From: Phaeoceros laevis
Taxonomy: Eukaryota > Anthocerotophyta > Anthocerotopsida > Notothyladales
Assembly (NCBI GenBank): GCA_049999765.1
Contig: JBNGIQ010008319.1
Span: 1 to 33,019 of the forward strand
Length of the DNA stretch: 33,019 bases
Reading direction: 5' to 3'
Each line of letters opens with the position of its first letter. Positions within the stretch are counted from its first letter, which is position 1. This document shows positions 20,291 to 29,293 of this stretch, one piece after another. Made by a program: the position numbers and the translations under genes. The notes under the pieces were generated by a model that was not told the DNA's origin, made no database searches, and saw only the letters and a program-made list of their open reading frames with translations.

Positions 20291-20426
20291 GCTTACCTCA
20301 ACAAGCTAACATTAGCCCAGTGAATCCTTCATTCAACTGGCGTTGTACAAAGAGTATTCTTGTCCGAGAATGTGCACTTATGCAGGTACTCCCGCTTCAC
20401 ATCCTCCCAGCTTCACATTCTAACAT
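20291..20426 (+). other. P450 3' flank
   Basis: Short non-coding stretch after the P450 stop codon, presumably 3' UTR. It ends where similarity to exon 1 of the downstream TMEM65 gene begins. Confidence 0.35.
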
Positions 20427-20640
20427 TCAGCCCTGGCCACCATGAAGCAGAAGAGTAAAACAGCATCCAGTGACCATTCGAGGGGATGAAGCTGGTAGTT
20501 TGTTCCTTGCAACTGCACATATAATCCAAAAAACGGGGAAGCTGCTGGAAAATACGCCACAGAGAGCGGCACAAGCGGCAGAAGGAGTTCTGTGACCAGC
20601 ATCAGCCATTTACGAAGCTCTGCCAAGGCCGTGCGGTGGC
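20427..20640 (+). pseudogene. Decayed copy of part of TMEM65-gene exon 1
   Basis: This stretch aligns base by base with 21295-21465 inside exon 1 of the intact EF-hand/TMEM65 gene. Shared runs include ACAGCATCCAGTGACCAT, GATGAAGCTGG and GTGACCAGCATCAGCC. Indels break the frame and similarity fades after about 20640. No other exon follows before the intact gene starts, so it is an old, truncated tandem copy. Confidence 0.7.
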
Positions 20641-21046
20641 CCGCGCCACCGTGGCGGCCAGGGCTGGGGACACGTGGTCTCTCCATGCCCTTATATGACA
20701 CGCGGTCACATGCCACCCCAGCCCTAGTTTTTGCGTGCCTGTGGCTTACAGCTTTACACCTTCGACAATATCTGTCCATGTTCAAGAGGGGCTCGGGAGG
20801 CTTATCGCAATTGCAGCCAATAGGAAGGCACGCCACGTGGTCGCTCACGAAGTTGTAGTGACACCGGTTTATCCAGAAAGCCGTTGCTTGAAGCTGGTCA
20901 GTCCCGGCGTAAACCGGTGCTCGAGCACCTGGCTCGGACGCCCTACATCGAGGCACAATTGCTTAGCTGTCTTCTGGATCTGAGTTGGCACAACAGTGAG
21001 GGTTGTGTATCAGCTGCTACAAGACCGTCCTCGTTGACTTGGCAGC
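20641..21046 (+). promoter_or_regulatory. Upstream region of the EF-hand/TMEM65 gene
   Basis: About 400 bp before the start codon. Two CACGTGG boxes (20671-20677 and 20834-20840, the second as GCCACGTGGT) match the G-box/ABRE core used in plant stress and ABA promoters. A near-palindromic pair (CCAGGGCTGGGG and its complement, about 20658-20730) brackets the first box. No coding region is supported. Confidence 0.4.
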
Positions 21047-23112
21047 ATGTCTGGAATGCTGTGCTTGTACCGCCAACATGCTCTGGGAGCAGTAACAACG
21101 GATTCAGGTGCCACCTTCGGATATGCAAAACGAAGGTTCTTCTCTTTGATTCGCACGGAGAGCATGAGGCTGAAGGGCCGCAGATTTCAAGGCTGTCCGC
21201 TTGGAAAGCTTGCAAACGGAAGAAACTGTGTGACGAATTGCAGCGGTACCGGTGATGGGAAAATTGGGAGCCACAATCCGAAGGACGAAGGATCTTCGAA
21301 CCAGCAGAGTGGAACAGCATCCAGTGACCATACGAGGGATGAAGCTGGCAGCTTGCCCCTTGCAACTGCAGACATTGTCGAAGGAATGGGGAAGCTGCTC
21401 GAAAATGAGCCACAACTAGCAGCACAAGCGGCAGTGATTCTGGTGACCAGCATCAGCCGACAGGGCCGTGCAGCATTGCTGTCGGCGCTCTACTCCAGTG
21501 GTACGCTTGCCATGCTTGGCTGGATAGCATCAGATTCGGTTGGGCTGGTTGTGTGATTTTTCAAGTGTAGTTGAGGAAATGCAACCAAATTAATTACGTC
21601 GGGTCTTGCGTACAAGCACTGGGTCACGGGTTTCGATGTGTTTTTGTTAGTTCGATCGTGATGCAGATATGACAGAGTCTTTTGTACAGTCATGCAGGGA
21701 GAGATGAGGTGACGGAATAAATGTAGGAAGTCCCTTAGGTCATGCAGATTGGCATCTCTGACACCCCAGGAGGTTAGTACTGTTGTGAGACTCGATGGAA
21801 ATAGCTCCCCAGCAGATATTAGCAGAGTCAGCTTTTGCATGCTGAAACGGATCATTGGTGGTGCTGCAGGTGACGACGCTGAGTCAGATGTGCATTTCAA
21901 TGAAGCCGACACAAATTCGGATGGTGTGGTGGACCGAGTTGAGTTTGCAGCTTATGTGGAAGCACAAGCAGTGAAACATGGCACATCAGCAAGACCCTTG
22001 ACTGCAGAGCAGCTTTATCAGCTTAGCTTGCGTGCTGGCATTGGTGAGAGCAAACTTCTACCAAAAGCTGGTCTTAGAGTGAGAAGAAGAGTATCACTAT
22101 CTTGACGGGTCACAGGGTGTGAACTCCTTTGCTTCTGCCGGTCTTCTGTCAAGCAGCAAGGCTTGAGTAAATACTTTTTTATCAGGCATCTAGGTCTACT
22201 TTCTGTTTTCATTTGTTTCCCTGAAAGCTTCTTGACAGGTTTTGACGTGAGTTGGGAACAATACTGAAGACATAGGTCTAATATGGTTTGCTATGCATGT
22301 GACTCATCGTCCAGGGATGATTGGCTTCGGATTTACAGGTAATGACTTTGACAGAAACCACCTTTGCTAGTCCTTTGCATCAGTGCCAGATTTTGACAGC
22401 CTTCTGCCTGGATCGTCGGATATAGATAATGCAATCATGATAATCGCCGGGGATGCTATCCAGAACAGCATTGGTGGAGTGCTGGGCTTGACTCCTCTGT
22501 TGGTAAGTGGAGACCTAATTTGCCTGCACACGCGAAGGTAGACGTAGTAATGTAGCACTTGACTAACTTTGGCAGGGGTGGCATCTTTGGCAGTCTGCAG
22601 GATTGGGCAATGCGGTGGCAGACCTTGTTGGAACAGCTCTGCGAGGATACATCGAAGCGGCATCAAGCCGCTTCATGCCAGAGATCCGTATCTCTGCCAT
22701 TCAAATGACGTACAAGGAAGCATGGTGGGCTGACACCGTGGGTTCCTCCATTGGGGTGACAGTGGGATGTCTCCTCGGTCTGGTTCCCCTCTTCATCATC
22801 AGACCTGGGAGCGGTCCAGTCCCTGAGGACGCCATGGCCTCGGCATCCGGTGCAGACAATGCTTCCAAGGATGTGGTGTGGTGTGTAGAGAAGCAGCAAG
22901 TAGAATGCACTGCACCCCCAGCTGATGTCGGTAAGACAATCTTTGCATCTGTTTCAAGCTCATCCCCTTCCCACTCTATGACGGCACAACATACGGGCAA
23001 GATGTCCCACCGGCTCGGGGGACCTGTCCTTATCTTGATGATATCGGTCTTCATGGCTTTGAGGAGGCTGAGAGACAGGAGCCACAGCAGGCAAAGAGGG
23101 AGATCTTTGTAG
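21047..23112 (+). CDS. EF-hand plus TMEM65-domain membrane protein, five exons
   Basis: Exons 21047-21500, 21747-22043, 22315-22338 (24 nt), 22426-22502 and 22594-23112; phases 1,1,1,0; 456 residues. The N terminus (CLYRQHALGAVTTDSG, YAKRRFFSLIR) is Arg/Ser-rich and nearly free of acidic residues, like a mitochondrial presequence. One canonical EF-hand loop is at residues 206-217 (DTNSDGVVDRVE). From 252 on the TMEM65 domain follows: MIGFGFTDNAIMIIAGD, GLTPLLSAGLGNAVADLVG, YIEAASSRF, and VGSSIGVTVGCLLGLVPLFII, which align with animal TMEM65 without gaps across each splice junction. A further hydrophobic segment (PVLILMISVFMAL) ends in an Arg-rich tail. TMEM65 is a mitochondrial inner-membrane protein linked to sodium-dependent calcium efflux. 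The EF-hand suggests calcium control within one chain (inference). Exon 1 to 2 joining is the least certain junction. Confidence 0.85.
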
Positions 23113-23562
23113 CTAGTTAGAAGTTTGTGGGAGAAGAATAAACTGCCAAAGCCTGGTCATTTCAGGCAACATGATAATTGCCAAGAAGAATAAACTGCGG
23201 AGGCCTGGTCATTTCAGTTCTCTGTGCGTGAACGCAGACACACTTTCTCTCTCAAGGTTCTAGAGAGAAAGATATATATGCTTTACGTGCCTGGCCAGTG
23301 TATCCCAGAGATCCTGGGCAAGTCAATGAAGGGGCAAATATATGTATACACGTAGTAGACTATGTACAGTATGGCGAAGAAAACACGAAAAGCAGCCCAG
23401 GCACATGACAGGACGGTGCGTTGCGGTGCTTTTTGACCTTGTCTTGTCCGAAGCAAGAGCCGGGGACAGCAGTAGAGGCACAGCCTTTTAATGGCACTTA
23501 CAAACACTGAACCACTGAACGGTATTCTGCCTGTTACCTCAGCAGCTGAGACTGCCTAATCG
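23113..23562 (+). other. TMEM65 3' flank and promoter of ZZ gene B
   Basis: The 3' flank carries two AATAAA poly(A) signals (23137-23142, 23189-23194) inside a tandemly repeated ~33 bp block (GAAGAATAAACTGC...GCCTGGTCATTTCAG). The right end, 23491-23562, is a block conserved before every ZZ-like gene copy in the window, with a TGGCACTT...CACTGAA core followed by GCTGAGACTGCC close to the start codon. Confidence 0.5.
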
Positions 23563-25029
23563 ATGGCGCTCCCGGTGTCCTTTGGCCGGCCCTGGGTGCA
23601 CGAGGTTTGGGGGTGTGACGGTTGCGACGTGAGTCCCGTCGTAGGCAATCTCTACATGTCTAACAAGTATGCTCTTCCTCACTAGTCTCGAAGGTTTCAA
23701 TCGCTTTCTCACGTGCATTTGCGCAAGCGGCCATCAGAGCGGCCTGCTTAGAAGTGCGGCTGCCTACTCGGATCAATTGCGCTCACGAGTGCTGTGGTAG
23801 GCGTCACAACTATGGCTTGTGCTCGAAATGCCAACGCCAAAACCAAGAGGAGGACCTTGTCTACAAGATAGGTCGGTCAAAGGAGACCCGACCTTTTCAG
23901 ATTCATTGCATCGACTGTGACAAGTGCGGAGTTTCACCTATTGAAGGGCCCCGCTACCAGCACAAAGTGTGAGTCTGTTCCAAGGCCAGTTGCTATTTTG
24001 TGGGACAGGAGGAACTTTCAAGGAGCATAAACTTGTTACGCTGCTACAGGCGGTCAGTTTCAACTGAGGAAGGGAGCCAAATGTTGCTGTGTGTAGGAAA
24101 CAGAACTTCAATCTCTGCGCCGACTGCTTCTCCGAAGCCACAAGCTGCGATGCGGAAGAAGAGAGGAAGCTGTTTGATCTGGTGGAGCACACTGCAGTGA
24201 AATCCATGTGCAAGACTCATCAGCCAGTGTTCCACTTCAACGTTACTTGTAATGAGTGTAGGGCGGACCCTGTTTGTGGCCCCGTCTACAAGTCCGTAAA
24301 GTAAGTGCTTACATCAACTCCTGGATGTCTGCAATAGCTCGTCTGTGGTGCCTCCAGGGTGGTCTCAAGGGGTTGCATGCACTCACCAATTTGTGCCTGC
24401 GGTTGTTGCAGGGACTCTGACTACGATTTGTGTTTGACCTGTTTCGACTCACGGTTGACGAAGAAGAAGATCGATGCACATGACTTCAAGCCCATTTTTC
24501 GACCCAAGGCAAGCCAAGCAATTCACGTTCTCATATACGCTTGCAGCCATTGCAATGCTACTCCGATCTGCGGGCCAGCTTACATCAGTCAGAAGTAAAT
24601 CATGCCCGGAGTACTTTGAACTCCCACAGCAGCTGAGTTTTGTTTTTTGTTGTGGCAACTGACCAGTCTCCGATCCCTAATATGGTATGGCTTGTAACTG
24701 CCTGTTTCAGGAACCCCGAGAAGGTTTTGTGCCTTCTTTGCTTCCTCAACACAACACCAGCGAAGCAATCTGTCTACCAGAGACGAGAGCCACCCCTTGA
24801 GTTTGATGAGGAGACTATGGATCCAGAATACGATCCTGCAGCTGCAGCTGCGGAAGGAGGAGGAGTAGAGAAGCAGGCTGTGTCACATGCATCTGGTCAA
24901 TTCCTTCTTCTTCAAATGCAGCAAAATATGGCCCAGCAAAATATGGCTATTCAAATGCAGCAAAATATGGCCCAAAATATGCTCTTAAGTCAGATGAGGC
25001 ACAACAATGTGATGTTGAGCCTCATCTGA
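23563..25029 (+). CDS. Four-module ZZ-like zinc protein (gene B), five exons
   Basis: Exons 23563-23666, 23801-23968, 24097-24300, 24412-24594 and 24711-25029, all joined in phase 2; 325 residues. Four ZZ-like modules each read CxxC-x20-CxxC: Cys 18/21/42/45, 74/77/98/101, 142/145/166/169 and 203/206/227/230. Each has the ZZ features of a preceding His, SP(I/V)xG and a Tyr before the second pair (CDKCGVSPIEGPRY, NFNLCADCF). They lack the internal CxxC and the HxxxH of full ZZ domains, so each likely holds one zinc. Every module is split by an intron at the same place, about four residues after the Tyr. After ~245 the tail turns acidic (DEETMDPEYDP) and then Met/Gln-rich (QMQQNMAQQNMAIQ). ZZ domains usually bind peptide N termini or histone tails; the ligand here is unknown. 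No membrane segment or signal peptide. Confidence 0.82.
24912..24981 (+). repeat. Short in-frame tandem repeat in the Met/Gln tail of gene B
   Basis: A 24-base unit (TCAAATGCAGCAAAATATGG and four more) occurs at 24912-24935 and 24951-24974, separated by a partial copy, and encodes QMQQNMAQ-type repeats. The length is in frame, so replication slippage could lengthen or shorten the tail without breaking the gene. Confidence 0.7.
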
Positions 25030-25440
25030 TTCAACACCAGAAGAGGAATGAAGCTGCTGTTAGGGTTGCGCAACAGTACTGTACAAGCTAGGAATTGCTT
25101 TCAAGGCAAGTTTGAGCCCTTCCACTCTGCTTGGATGTCGCCTGCTCCGCCTTTTAGCGTACTTTTAGCTTCCTCGCAGAGGCGTGAGTCACGTGGTCCT
25201 GACACCCGAGCGGGGGTAGACGTCACGCAGCCTCACCTAGAACTTGTAGCGTCAACTGAAATTGAGCTTGTACGGAAATTAGCGGGTGCACATGTCTAAT
25301 CTGAGTATTCCCAACAAAAAGAGGACTACTTGAAGGTACGACGAGGGATAAGGGCCGAGTCGAGGGACACCGCTTTTTGTTGGCACTTTCAAGCACTGAA
25401 AGCTGTATTTACGTATGTCGGCATCTGAGACTGCCAATCG
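25030..25440 (+). other. Intergenic: gene B 3' flank and promoter of the chimera
   Basis: About 410 bp between ZZ gene B and the next ZZ start codon. The left part is unique to this copy. The right part (25381-25440) is the conserved ZZ promoter block, here GGCACTTTCAAGCACTGAA followed by CATCTGAGACTGCC. No coding region is supported. Confidence 0.45.
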
Positions 25441-27376
25441 ATGGCGCTCCCTGGCCGGCCCTGGGTGCACGAGAGTTGGCGGTGTGACGGTTGCCAGGCG
25501 CATCCCGTGAAAGGCCATTGCTACACGTCTAAAAGGTAGGCTCTTGCTCGCTGTCAAGGTTTCCAATCGCATTCTCGCTTGCATTTGCGGGCATCAGAGT
25601 TGCCTACCTGTGCGGCTGCCTACTCTAATCCCTGCGCTCTTCTCGTTGGTAGGCGTCGCAACTATTGCTTGTGCTCGAAATGCCAACGCCAAAAGCAAGA
25701 GGAGGACCTTGTTTACAAGCTAGGCAGGGAGAGGGGGACCCGTCCTCTTCAGGTCCATTGCATCGACTGTGACAAGTGCGGAGTTTCACCTATTGAAGGG
25801 CCTCGATACCAGCACCAAGTGTGAGTCTGTTACAAGGCCTGTTGCTAGTTTGTGGAAGATGAGGAACCTTCAAGACCACTTTAGGCTGCTACAGGTGATC
25901 AGTCTCAACGGAGGGATTGGATGGAGCCATTAATATTTGCTGTGTGTAGGAAACAGAACTTCAATCTCTGCGCTGACTGTTTCTCCGAAGCCACAACCTC
26001 CGATGCAGAAGAGAGGAAGCTGTTTGATCTAGTGGAGCACACTGCAGTGAAATCCATGTGCAAGACTCATCAGCCAGTGTTCCACTTCAACGTCCAGTGT
26101 GATGAGTGCAGTGTGACCCCTATATGTGGCCCCTTCTACAATTCAGTGAAGTAAATGCGTCTTTCCAATCTTGAAACTCTGCAATACCTCGGTTGTGGTG
26201 CATGCTCTGAAGCGTATGGAATCACCAATTTGTGCGGTTGTTGCAGGAACCCTGGCTACGATTTGTGTTTGGCATGTTTCGAGCATTGTGCTGGCATTGG
26301 TGAGAGCAAACTTCTACCAAAAGCTGGTCTTAGAGTGAGAAGAAGAGTATCACTATCTTGACTGGACACAGGGTGTGTGAACTCCTTTGCTGCTGCCGGT
26401 CCTCTGTCAAGCAGCAAGGCTTGAGCAAATACTTTTTTATCAGCAATCTAGGCCTACTTTCTGTTTTCATTTGTTTCCCTGAAAGCTTCTTGACAGGTTT
26501 TGACGTGAGTTGGGAACAATACTGAAGACATAGGTCTAATATGGTTTGCTATGCATGTGACTCATCGTCCAGGGATGATTGGCTTCGGATTTACAGGTAA
26601 TGACTTTGACAGAAACCACCTTTGCTAGTCCTTTCCATCAGTGCCAGATTTTGACAGCCTTCTGCCTGGATCGTCGGATATAGATAATGCAATCATGATA
26701 ATCGCCGGGGATGCTATCCAGAACAGCATTGGTGGAGTGCTGGGCTTGACTCCTCTGTTGGTAAGTGGAGACCTAATTTGCCTGCACACGCGAAGGTAGA
26801 CGTCGTAATGTAGCACTTGACTAACTTTGGCAGGGGTGGCATCTTTGGCAGTCTGCAGGATTGGGCAATGCGGTGGCAGACCTTGTTGGAACAGCTCTGC
26901 GAGGATACATCGAAGCGGCATCAAGCCGCTTCATGCCAGAGATCCGTATCTCTGCCATTCAAATGACGTACAAGGAAGCATGGTGGGCTGACACCGTGGG
27001 TTCCTCCATTGGGGTGACAGTGGGATGTCTCCTCGGTCTGGTTCCTCTCTTCATCATCAGACCTGGGAGCGGTCCAGTCCCTGAGGACGCCATGGCCTCG
27101 GCATCCGGTGCAGACAATGCTTCCAAGGATGTGGTGTGGTGTGCAGAGAAGCAGCAAGTAGAATGCACTGCACCCCCAGCTGATGTCGGTAAGACAATCT
27201 TTGCATCTGTTTCAAGCTCATCCACTTCCCACTCTATGACAGCACAACAGACGGGCAAGATGTCCCACCGGCTCGGGGGACCTGTCCTCATCTTGATAAT
27301 ATCGGTCTTCATGGCTTTGAGGAGGCTGAGAGACAGGAGCCACAGTAGGCAAAGACGGATGCCTAGATCTTTGTAG
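25441..27376 (+). CDS. Chimeric ZZ-like/TMEM65 gene, seven exons
   Basis: Exons 25441-25535, 25653-25820, 25950-26150, 26247-26299, 26573-26596, 26684-26760 and 26852-27376 form one frame of 380 residues. Exons 1-4 are ZZ gene exons encoding three CxxC-x20-CxxC modules (first Cys pair 15/18). Within exon 4, just after DLCLACFEHC, the sequence becomes the end of TMEM65-gene exon 2 (AGI plus G) and uses that gene's own GTGAG donor at 26300. Frame is the same in both parents, so splicing continues into the 24 nt exon and the complete TMEM65 domain (MIGFGFT to VPLFII), ending RRMPRSL. The parent's targeting peptide and EF-hand are lost; the promoter is that of the ZZ genes. No stop or broken splice site is seen, so it could be expressed. 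If the donor at 26300 is ignored, translation stops at 26361. Confidence 0.72.
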
Positions 27377-27814
27377 CTAGGTAGAAGTTTGTGGGAGAAG
27401 AATAAATTGCCAAGGCCTGGTAATTTCAGGCAACATGATAATTGCCAAGAAATAAACTGCGGAGGCCTGGTCATTTCAGTTCTCTGCGCGTGAAAGCAGA
27501 CACACTTTCTCTCTCAAGGTTCTAGAGAGAGATATATGTATGCTTTTACGTGCCTGGCAAGTGTTTCCCAGAGATCCCGGGGAAGTCAATGAATGGGATA
27601 GTAGACAACAGTATGTACAGTATGGCGAAGAAAACACGAAAAGCAGCCCAGGCACATGACAGGACCTGGGGTACGGTGCGGTGCTTTTTGACGTAGTCTA
27701 GTCTTGTCCGAGGCAAATGCCGGGGACAGGAGTAGAGGCACAGCCTTTTAATGGCACTTACAAACACTGAACGCGATTCTGCCTGTTACCTCAGCAGCTG
27801 AGACTGCCTAATCG
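27377..27814 (+). other. Chimera 3' flank and promoter of ZZ gene D
   Basis: Close copy of 23113-23562. It keeps the two AATAAA signals, the CTCTCTCAAGGTTCTAGAGAGA hairpin-like run near 27510, and the conserved ZZ promoter block at 27753-27814. Small indels distinguish it from the first copy. Confidence 0.5.
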
Positions 27815-29293
27815 ATGGCGCTCCCGGTGTCCTTTGGCCGGCCCTGGGTGCACAAGGGTTGGGGGTGTGACGGTTGCGACGCGAACCCCCCCGGAGGCAA
27901 TTTCTACATGTCTAACAAGTATGCTCTTCCTCACTAGTCTCAAAGGTTTCAATGGCTTTCTGACGTGCATTTGCGCAAGCGGCCATCAGAGCATCCTGCT
28001 TAGAAGTGCGGCTGCCTAATCGGATCAATTGCGCTCACGAGTGCTGTGGTAGGCGTTACAACTATGGCTTGTGCTCGAAATGCCAACGCCAAAAGCAAGA
28101 GGAGGACCTTGTCTACAAGATAGGTCGGTCACAGGACACCCGACCTTTTCAGATTCATTGCATCGACTGTGACAAGTGCGGAGTTTCACCTATTGAAGGG
28201 CCCCGCTACCAGCACAAAGTGTGAGTCTGTTCCAAGGCCAGTTGCTATTTTGTGGGACAGGAGGAACTTTCAAGGAGCACAAACTTGTTAGGCTGCTACA
28301 GGCGGACAGTTTCAACTGAGGAAGGGAGCCAAATGTTACTGTGTGTAGGAAACAGAACTTCAATCTCTGCGCTGACTGTTTCTCCAAAGCCACAACCTCC
28401 GATGCAGAAGAGAGGAAGCTGTTTGATCTGGTGGAGCACACTGCAGTGAAATCCATGTGCAAGACTCATCAGCCAGTGTTCCACTTCAACGTCCAGTGTG
28501 ATGAGTGCAGTGTGACCCCTATATGTGGCCCCGTCTACAAGTCCGTAAAGTAAACGCGTCCTTCCAATCTTGAAACTCTGCAATAGCTCGGTTGCGGTGC
28601 ATGCTCTGAAGCGTATGGAATCAGCAATTTGTGCGGTTGTTGCAAGAACCCTGGCTACGATTTGTGTTTGACATGTTTCGACTCACAGTTGACGACGAAG
28701 AAGATCGACAAACTTGACTTTGAGCCCATCTGGCGACCGTATGCAATCCAAGCAACTCACGTTCTCATCTACGCATGCTGCCATTGCAATGCTACTCCGA
28801 TCTGCGGGCCAGCTTACATCAATCAGAAGTAGATGACCGGAGTACCTTTTGAACTCCCGAGCTGAGTTTTGCTTTTCATTAATATTGCTTTGCTCTCTGA
28901 TTGCTGATATGGCTAAGAACTGCCTGTTTCAGGAATCCAGGGAAGGTTTTGTGCCTTCTTTGCTTCATCCACACAGCACCAGCGAAACAATCTGTCTACC
29001 AGAGACGAGAGCCACCTCTTATGTGGAATGAGACTATGGATCCAGAACGCAAAAGAGATGCAGAAGCTGAAACAGGGTTATGTGAAGAAGGAGGGGAAGA
29101 GGGAGGAGGAGAGAGGAAGCTTTCTTCTTCTATAACAAGTTGCTCAAACCGCCGCAGAGCAATGTCTCCAAATGCAGATCGAAATGCAGAGGATGATGCT
29201 CGAGAGGCAGATGGTGTACGCGTTGTCGGAGACGATGGCGAATATGGGAAGAGCATGGTTATAAGAATCACGCGTATGGCTCAGAATAGCTAG
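27815..29293 (+). pseudogene. Fourth ZZ-like gene copy (gene D), probably decaying
   Basis: The duplicate of gene B. Exons 27815-27918, 28053-28220 and 28349-28549 are intact and encode modules 1, 2 and half of 3. The acceptor before exon 4 is altered: TTGCAG-G in the sister copies is TTGCAAG here, so the nearest AG lies one base later, and its use gives a -1 shift and a TGA within nine codons. A new upstream AG at 28623-28624 (ATCAG, where sisters have ATCAC) is in frame; its use would restore the frame with seven extra residues (exon 28625-28828), followed by 28933-29293, 345 residues in all. The tail is Arg/Asp/Ser-rich because its frame is shifted relative to a Met/Gln-rich frame like that of gene B. 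Either a pseudogene or a variant; RNA would decide. Confidence 0.6.

Noticed and set aside
23563-25029. DC1 (cysteine/histidine-rich C1) domains instead of ZZ-like modules
   Set aside because: The His-rich DC1 pattern with HxxC and a second CxxC is missing, whereas the CDxCxxxPIxGxxY order fits ZZ.
26155-26361. Small gene ending at 26361 (CFEHC followed by the intron read-through)
   Set aside because: The terminal residues are translated intron identical to that of the TMEM65 gene; splicing at 26300 gives a far longer conserved frame.
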